Shown in pieces: positions 27,708 through 33,610 of a stretch of DNA of 33,610 nt. The notes beneath the pieces were generated by a model. It saw only the letters and a list, made by a program, of their open reading frames with translations. It was not told where the DNA came from and did not search any database. The DNA is taken from NCBI GenBank assembly GCA_012800215.1, contig JAAZJT010000148.1:1-33610 (forward strand), in the 5' to 3' direction. The position numbers and the translations under genes were made by a program. The DNA is from Bacillota bacterium. GTDB lineage: Bacteria; Bacillota; Dethiobacteria; Dethiobacterales; Dethiobacteraceae. Numbering within the stretch: position 1 is the stretch's first letter; each line of letters opens with the position of its first letter.

Positions 27708-28581
27708 AAATATTATTTACTACTTCAAGGAAGCTTTTGCCAGCATTTTGCGTAATGGCTGGATGAGTTTTGCGTCCATCGCGGTTGTGGCTGTTACTTT
27801 ATTTATTTTTGGTTCATTTTTTCTGTTAAACACTAATGTTCAGTATGTAACAGACGATATTAAAGAACAGGTAGAAATAATTGCCTATGTTCAAAATGAC
27901 TTGACAGCTGCAGAAACTGAGCAATTGCGCCTGCAGCTAATCCAGTTGGACAAGGTGAAAGAAGTCAAATATGTAAGTAAGGAAGAAGCTCTGGAGCGCC
28001 TGCGGGAACAATTAGGTGATTTGGTGGCAGGATATGAGGAAGAAGGGCGTAATCCATTAGATGATTCTTTTGAAGTACGTACCACGATTCCGGAGGATAT
28101 TCCGGAAGTGGCGGCAGTCATTGAAACACTGCCTGGCATTAGACGGGTAGACTATGGTACAGATGTGGTTAAAAAACTTTTTAATTTTATTGCTGCTGTT
28201 AAATGGGTTGGTCTGGCTTTTATGATCGGCTTAGCTTTTACTGCCATGTTTTTAATCGCCAATACAATTAAACTGACTGTTAATGCCCGTGCCAAAGAGA
28301 TAATGATTATGAAATGGGTAGGAGCAACGGAATGGTTTATTCGCTGGCCTTTTGTTATTGAGGGAATTATATTAGGCTCTTTAGGCTCACTACTGCCTGC
28401 ATTGGGGCTAACTTATCTCTACAATGAAGCAGTAACATGGGCTCAGATTAATCTTTATTTCTTACCACTTGTTAATCCCGACATAATTTTAGCGCCATTA
28501 GTTAAACTGCTGCTTTTAATAGGTGCTACCATTGGTGGTTTGGGAAGCCTGTTTTCAATGCGGCGCTTTTTGAAAGTTTAA
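27697..28581 (+). CDS. ftsX: Cell division protein FtsX
   Basis: 'YYFKEAFASILRNGWMSFASIAVVAVTLFIFGSFFLL', 'NTIKLTVNARAKEIMIMKWVGATEWFIRWPFVIEG'. Overlaps ftsE. Confidence 0.95.
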   Translation: MLIRNIIYYFKEAFASILRNGWMSFASIAVVAVTLFIFGSFFLLNTNVQYVTDDIKEQVEIIAYVQNDLTAAETEQLRLQLIQLDKVKEVKYVSKEEALERLREQLGDLVAGYEEEGRNPLDDSFEVRTTIPEDIPEVAAVIETLPGIRRVDYGTDVVKKLFNFIAAVKWVGLAFMIGLAFTAMFLIANTIKLTVNARAKEIMIMKWVGATEWFIRWPFVIEGIILGSLGSLLPALGLTYLYNEAVTWAQINLYFLPLVNPDIILAPLVKLLLLIGATIGGLGSLFSMRRFLKV

Positions 28582-28599
28582 GCTAGGGGGAGGATTGTT

Positions 28600-29784
28600 T
28601 TGTCACAAAGAAAGTTTACTGTAGTTCTGCTCTTGGTACTCATGCTTTTTGCTGTCGCCTTACCGGCAATGGCCACCACGATTGAGGAAAAACAAAATGA
28701 GTTATCAGAAGTTCAGAAGAATATTAAGCAGCGGGAAGCAGAATTAAAACAGAATAAACAGGAACAGGATAAAGTTTTAAAAGAGATTAGGCAGCTGCAG
28801 AATGAAATAAAGGTTATTGAAGCAGAATTACGTTCACTGGCTAATAAGATTACGACAACAGAAAGTGAGATTGCTGCAGTGGAAGAAGACTTGGCAGCGG
28901 CTGAGGAAAAACTGCTGCAGTTGGATGAGACACTGGCTGTACGGCTGCGTGCCATTCATGAACATGGAAAAGTAAGTTATTTAGAGGTTTTACTTAATAG
29001 TACTTCTTTTGTTGATTTCCTCACCCGCTATAACGGTTTGCGCCAGTTAATTGAACAGGATAAACAGTTATTAACGGAGGCAAAGGCGGAGCGTGACCGG
29101 ATTAATGAGCTAAAAGATGCTTTAGAAGAACGCCGTCAGGAACTCTTAACTTTGCGGCGGGATAATATTAATAAAAAACAGTCACTGGTAGTAAAACAGG
29201 CACAGCGAGAGCAACTGGTAGCGGCACTGCAAGCTGCTTACCGTGAAAATGATGCTCAGGTGCGTCAATTGGAAGCAGAAGCCCAGCAAATTCAAAATTT
29301 AATACTGCAACTGCAGGCCCAGCAAAATGGTTCTTCAAATAAAGGGACAGGTACTTTACTGTGGCCGGTACAAGGGTATGGTAAGGGCTGGATTACTTCC
29401 AGTTACGGCGCCAGGCGCGATCCTATTACAGGCGAGTTGGGGACTTTCCATCATGCTATTGATATCGGTATACCGCATTCTCGTTGGCCCGGCTCAGCTA
29501 GTTATACTGGCACGCCGGTAAATATCCTGGCTGCAGATTCAGGTGTTGCCTATACATATAGGAACTATGGAAGTTATGGAAATTTAGTTATTGTCGATCA
29601 TGGCAACGGCATGGCTACAGTTTATGCCCATACACATGACTTCTTGGTAGCCAACGGACAGGCAGTTTATAAGGGGCAAGCCATTGCCATTGTGGGTTCC
29701 ACAGGCAGATCCACTGGTCCCCACTTACACTTTGAGGTGCGAATTAATAATGACCGTGTAAACCCCTTAAAATATCTGCCTTAA
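28600..29784 (+). CDS. EnvC-like coiled-coil M23 peptidase (murein hydrolase activator family)
   Basis: Signal peptide, long coiled coil, M23 domain with 'HHAIDIGIP', 'GNLVIVDHGNGMATVYAH', 'GSTGRSTGPHLHFEVRIN'. TTG start. Confidence 0.92.
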   Translation: MSQRKFTVVLLLVLMLFAVALPAMATTIEEKQNELSEVQKNIKQREAELKQNKQEQDKVLKEIRQLQNEIKVIEAELRSLANKITTTESEIAAVEEDLAAAEEKLLQLDETLAVRLRAIHEHGKVSYLEVLLNSTSFVDFLTRYNGLRQLIEQDKQLLTEAKAERDRINELKDALEERRQELLTLRRDNINKKQSLVVKQAQREQLVAALQAAYRENDAQVRQLEAEAQQIQNLILQLQAQQNGSSNKGTGTLLWPVQGYGKGWITSSYGARRDPITGELGTFHHAIDIGIPHSRWPGSASYTGTPVNILAADSGVAYTYRNYGSYGNLVIVDHGNGMATVYAHTHDFLVANGQAVYKGQAIAIVGSTGRSTGPHLHFEVRINNDRVNPLKYLP

Positions 29785-29844
29785 ACTGTAGTTATTTGAA
29801 TTGGCTTGATACTACACAATAAACTTTAAAAATACAGATAAAAA

Positions 29845-29888
29845 AACAAGCTCTGGTTAATAATAGCTGCCATGAGCTTGTTTTTTTT
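29845..29888 (+). terminator. Intrinsic terminator after M23 peptidase gene
   Basis: AACAAGCTC...GAGCTTGTT followed by a T-tract. Confidence 0.85.
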
Positions 29889-29963
29889 AAAGAATTGCTA
29901 TGCTAAAATGAATCTTGCTTAAGTACATTATTAGTATACCACAACAGTATTAAGGGTGATGGT

Positions 29964-30653
29964 ATGAAGCGTTTATTAGTAGTCGAAGATGAAAAGATTA
30001 TGGCAAAGAATATTGCTTTCTTTTTAGAACGGGAAGGCTACCAGGTTGATGTGGAATATGACGGGCAGGCAGCTTGGACTGCTTTCAAAGCTAAAGCATA
30101 TCATTTGGTTTTACTGGATTGGACCCTGCCTAAACTAGACGGCCTGGAGCTATGCAGGCGCATTCGCAAAGATTCAGACGTTCCCATTATCATGATTACC
30201 GCCAAAGGGGAAATACTTGATAAAATCATTGGCTTAGAAATAGGTGCAGATGACTACATTGTGAAGCCTTTTGACCAGCGGGAATTACTGGCGCGTATTC
30301 ATGCTTTACTGCGCAGATCGGAATCTTTAAAAAATGAGGATAGTGATAAAAAATATCTTCAGTATGATGGCCTCAAATTAGACCGCGAAAAACTGCTGCT
30401 TACTTGTGGCGAGCAATCCATTAGCCTTACGGCCAATGAATATAAATTGATGGAAATAGTCATCAAAAGACCTCACAATGTCTATTCGCGGGAGTTTTTG
30501 TATGAGCAGGTTTGGGGAGAGATGGCAACAGCTAATGACCGTACTGTTGATGTCACCATTAGCCGCTTGCGTAAAAAACTCATGGACCTTTCCGGCAAAA
30601 GGTATTTTCATGCCGTCAGGGGCATGGGATACCGCCTAGGAGAAGAGTCATGA
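29964..30653 (+). CDS. OmpR/PhoB-family response regulator
   Basis: Receiver 'LVVEDEKIMAKNIAFFL', 'LVLLDWTLPKLDGLELCRRIR', winged-helix C-terminus 'VDVTISRLRKKLMD...YFHAVRGMGYRL'. Confidence 0.95.
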   Translation: MKRLLVVEDEKIMAKNIAFFLEREGYQVDVEYDGQAAWTAFKAKAYHLVLLDWTLPKLDGLELCRRIRKDSDVPIIMITAKGEILDKIIGLEIGADDYIVKPFDQRELLARIHALLRRSESLKNEDSDKKYLQYDGLKLDREKLLLTCGEQSISLTANEYKLMEIVIKRPHNVYSREFLYEQVWGEMATANDRTVDVTISRLRKKLMDLSGKRYFHAVRGMGYRLGEES

Positions 30654-32014
30654 AAATCCGGTATCAACTGTGGCTGATATTTGCCGGCCTGTTTATTACT
30701 TTTTCTTTTGCCCTGTATATGGTGATTGCAAACTCTTACGAAGAACGTTTACAGGCCGGATATGAGCAGATTGCCCTTGCCCAGGGTTCAATCATTCTGG
30801 ATAAGGTAGCAGGTACTTATCCAGAATCACAGCAGCGGAGTATTGGCTATCTGCAAAAATATAGTGAGCAGCTTAAGGCCAGGCTTATTGTGCTAAATGA
30901 GGACAAAAGCGTTTTTGCCGACAGCTTTGCAGAACTGAAACAAGGCACCACACTAAAACTGGCCATTTTGGAGCAGGAGGGGTATGCTTCTGACTTTTTG
31001 TATACGGATGATTTTGGCTACCTGCAGTATACCTTACTGCCCTTTAAGGCAGCAGTAAATCAGGGCTATTTATTAATGATTCAGCCAGCTGAAATGCTTT
31101 ATGCTGAGTTAAGCTCTTTTAGGTACTGGGTACTGCAAGCTTTGCTGCTTTCACTGCTTATCTTTTTTATATTATCCTATGTAGTTTCAACCTGGCTGAC
31201 TAAGCCCATTGGGCAAATTATTACTGCACTAAAAAAAATAACGCCGCGAAAACGTTTTTTTTCCTTGACTTACCGGCGCCAAAATGAAATTAAAGAGCTA
31301 ATTGATGCCATACAAAGAATGGTTGAAGAATTAAACCTTTATGATGAAAGACAGCAGCGTTTTTTAAGCACATCCTCCCATGAATTAAAGACACCCTTGG
31401 CGACCATGCAGTTAATTTTGGAGAATCTGCCCTATGTGCGGGAAAACGAAGAAAAGTATCTGGAGTTTACACACGACCTTACACTGCAAGTGCAAAAAAT
31501 GAAGCAAATGGTTGAGCAATTATTACAGATTACACGCTTAGGAAAAGCGCCTCTGAAAAAAGAGATAATCAGCGAGCAAGACATTGGCGAACACCTTTTG
31601 CAATCGTTTCAATATCTGGCTAAAAACAAAAATATTGTTTTGCAATTTAAATTGCAGAAAGCCTTTTTCAATGTTGACAAACGTTTATTTTTTCGCGCCC
31701 TTGATAACCTTGTTGCCAATGCTATTCGTTATTCACCGGCGGAAACTGTGGTAACAATTAAAACTAAAAGTCTAAAAGAAGAAAATATAGTGAGTGTCTT
31801 TGATCAGGGTATAGGTATTTCTCCGTCAGATCTCCCACATATTTTTGATCCTTTTTTCCGTGCTAACGATGCAACAGCCTGGAGTCAAGAAGGCAGTGGG
31901 TTAGGTTTAGCAATTGTTAAACAAATCATCGAACTCCATCGGGGTAAAATAACTGTTAACAGCAAACCCGAAAAAGGAACATCTGTTTATTTAACTCTAC
32001 CTAGACCAAAGTAA
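30650..32014 (+). CDS. Membrane sensor histidine kinase
   Basis: TM segments, HAMP-like linker, H-box 'STSSHELKTPLATMQLILENL', 'DNLVANAIRYSPAETVV', 'GSGLGLAIVKQIIELHRGKI'. Overlaps the response regulator. Confidence 0.95.
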   Translation: MKIRYQLWLIFAGLFITFSFALYMVIANSYEERLQAGYEQIALAQGSIILDKVAGTYPESQQRSIGYLQKYSEQLKARLIVLNEDKSVFADSFAELKQGTTLKLAILEQEGYASDFLYTDDFGYLQYTLLPFKAAVNQGYLLMIQPAEMLYAELSSFRYWVLQALLLSLLIFFILSYVVSTWLTKPIGQIITALKKITPRKRFFSLTYRRQNEIKELIDAIQRMVEELNLYDERQQRFLSTSSHELKTPLATMQLILENLPYVRENEEKYLEFTHDLTLQVQKMKQMVEQLLQITRLGKAPLKKEIISEQDIGEHLLQSFQYLAKNKNIVLQFKLQKAFFNVDKRLFFRALDNLVANAIRYSPAETVVTIKTKSLKEENIVSVFDQGIGISPSDLPHIFDPFFRANDATAWSQEGSGLGLAIVKQIIELHRGKITVNSKPEKGTSVYLTLPRPK

Positions 32015-32108
32015 CAAAATTGTTACACTTTATCAATCGCAGTGTTACAAAAGCTGGTTATAGTATAGTCAGAGCAAAATAACAGTACGACATATGGGAG
32101 GCCTGACG

Positions 32109-33059
32109 ATGAAAAAATTGCTTACTTTGATCTTAGTTATGGTTTTATGTTTGGTATTTTTTGCCGGCTGTGCGCAAAATCAAACGGGGGCACAACCGGA
32201 AAAACAACCACAAAAGGAAGTAGCGGATAATTCTGACCAAGAAGTGGAACAAACAGAGGAGCCATTGGATGTGACTGAACTGTCCCCCACTCCTTCTGAA
32301 GACAAAGAAACCCATTCTGTTGTCCTTTATTTTCCTGACCATGATTTAATGTGCACTTACCGTATTAAAACAGAAATTGCTGTCCGTAAAAACGAACAAG
32401 TAGCCAAAGCTGCCCTTGAAGCATGGATAAAAGGCCCGGATCACAAGGAATTAACGGGGCTTGTTCCTGCTAATTTAATAGTTGAATATGTTGAAGAAGT
32501 TAATGGCGTTGCCCATGTAAGTTTTTCTAAAGAAGTCAAAGACATTAATTTGGGATCCGGCGGCGAATTGATGTTTGCCGAGCAGATTGCGATGATTATG
32601 CAGCAATTTGGCTATCAGCAGACGCAAATTTTAGTTGAAGGCAAAAAGGTTGAACAACTGCTTGGCCATTTATACGTTGGCGAACCCATTGTAGCAGATT
32701 CACCTGAAAGGTTCCCTTGGATTGATGAAAAAGATCCGCGTGATTTTGTTCTGCAAAATGTAGCCTTCCGGATTTATGAGCCGGCACCCGGTGCAGAAGT
32801 TAAAGACAAAATCGTTATTTCCGGTTTGGCCCGCGTTTTTGAAGCATCATTCTCGTATGAATTTAAAGACGGCGATGTAGTTTTCGATAAAGGATTTACC
32901 ACAGCCACAGAAGGTGCTCCCGGCTGGGGAAAATTTGAAATTGTCATTGACATTGACAATATTACCAGTTCAACAGGTACAGTTTTCATCTATGAAACTA
33001 GTGCCAAGGATGGTTCCAGGGTTAATGAATTACGCATACCTGTAAAGATTGTAAAATAA
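32109..33059 (+). CDS. GerMN domain and Gmad2 domain lipoprotein
   Basis: Lipobox 'LVFFAGCAQ', GerMN-like 'EAWIKGPDHKELTGLVPANLIVEYVEEVNGVAHVSFSKEV', Gmad2-like 'FRIYEPAPGAEVKDKIVISGLARVFEASFSYEF'. ATG 32109 preferred. Confidence 0.88.
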   Translation: MKKLLTLILVMVLCLVFFAGCAQNQTGAQPEKQPQKEVADNSDQEVEQTEEPLDVTELSPTPSEDKETHSVVLYFPDHDLMCTYRIKTEIAVRKNEQVAKAALEAWIKGPDHKELTGLVPANLIVEYVEEVNGVAHVSFSKEVKDINLGSGGELMFAEQIAMIMQQFGYQQTQILVEGKKVEQLLGHLYVGEPIVADSPERFPWIDEKDPRDFVLQNVAFRIYEPAPGAEVKDKIVISGLARVFEASFSYEFKDGDVVFDKGFTTATEGAPGWGKFEIVIDIDNITSSTGTVFIYETSAKDGSRVNELRIPVKIVK

Positions 33060-33064
33060 ACTTA

Positions 33065-33092
33065 AAAAACCGGCAGCTGCCGGTTTTTTTTT
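33065..33092 (+). terminator. Intrinsic terminator after GerMN gene
   Basis: Palindromic AACCGGCAGCTGCCGGTT followed by TTTTTTT. Confidence 0.88.
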
Positions 33093-33146
33093 AAAGGTAA
33101 GGATCATAAATTCACAATATTTCTAAAAATACTTTATTACTTTACC

Positions 33147-33175
33147 TTGACAGCGAATTAAAGTTGACATACAAT
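33147..33175 (+). promoter_or_regulatory. SigA promoter for the solute-binding protein gene
   Basis: TTGACA - 17 bp - TACAAT. Confidence 0.75.
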
Positions 33176-33262
33176 GATAGGAAAATTAATTGCAATGAGG
33201 TTCTGATTGTTAATGGGTGGGGCCCAAAAACAATAAAAAATTATTGGGAAGTAGGTGTAGAA

Positions 33263-33610
33263 ATGAGGAGAAGGATTATATATTTGCTGATGGCAGTCCT
33301 CATGATTGTGGCAGTAATGATTACAGCCTCGGGATGCCGCAGGGAAGATGGCGGACAGAAGACAGAAGGTGACACAATTATCATTGGCGGCGCAATGTCT
33401 CTGACGGGTATCCAAGGGCCACTTGATGCTCCGGCCATAGAGGGCATCAAAGTGGCTGTTGAGGAGATCAATGCCAGTGGTGGTATTAACGGAAAATTGT
33501 TGGAGTTTCGCAATATGGACTCTAAATCGGATTCGGCGACAGCAGCGGAAGTAGCCAAGCAGCTTATCGACCAGGGTGCCGTAGCCATTATCACCTCTTC
33601 AGATTATGAC
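33263..33610 (+). CDS. ABC transporter substrate-binding lipoprotein, LivK-like (truncated by window end)
   Basis: Open frame from ATG 33263 to window end: MRRRIIYLLMAVLMIVAVMITASGCRREDGG...IIIGGAMSLTGIQGPLDAPAIEGIKVAVEEINASGGINGKLLEFRNMDSKSDSATAAEVAKQLIDQGAVAII; lipobox TASGC. Confidence 0.85.
   Translation, partial: MRRRIIYLLMAVLMIVAVMITASGCRREDGGQKTEGDTIIIGGAMSLTGIQGPLDAPAIEGIKVAVEEINASGGINGKLLEFRNMDSKSDSATAAEVAKQLIDQGAVAIITSSDYD

Overview
This 33.6 kb window looks like chromosomal DNA from an anaerobic, spore-forming, Clostridia-like Firmicute. Most of it is ordinary, densely packed housekeeping and accessory genes on the + strand; only two convincing genes are on the - strand. Recognisable content, in order: a SAM-I riboswitch ahead of a DUF39 / NIL-ferredoxin / UPF0280 operon (proposed direct sulfide assimilation to homocysteine); tRNA-Thr(CGT); a small unannotated ORF; a UPF0173 hydrolase; a thioredoxin-reductase-like flavoprotein; MoxR, CoxE-like VWA and CooC-like genes; a TRIC/UPF0126 channel; sfsA; a beta-CASP nuclease; fabZ; a second SAM-I riboswitch with metK; DUF1659 and DUF2922 genes; recD2; a comF-like gene; a cold shock gene; hpf; a REP/BIME-like inverted repeat; two poorly characterised proteins; an inverted-repeat-bracketed element with a 25-aa hydrophobic mini-ORF; an HD-GYP protein; a DUF5317 protein; secA; prfB with a +1 frameshift; a YitT-like protein; ftsE-ftsX and an EnvC-like M23 hydrolase; a response regulator and histidine kinase; a GerMN/Gmad2 lipoprotein; and a truncated LivK-like solute-binding protein. 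The best candidates for new biology are the structured element at 19889-20077 with its mini-ORF, the SAM-riboswitch-controlled DUF39 operon, a prfB frameshift site without the canonical Shine-Dalgarno stimulator, and a thioredoxin-reductase-like protein that appears to lack NADPH-binding motifs. No CRISPR array, prophage or intact transposon was seen. All assignments come from reading the sequence, without database searches.
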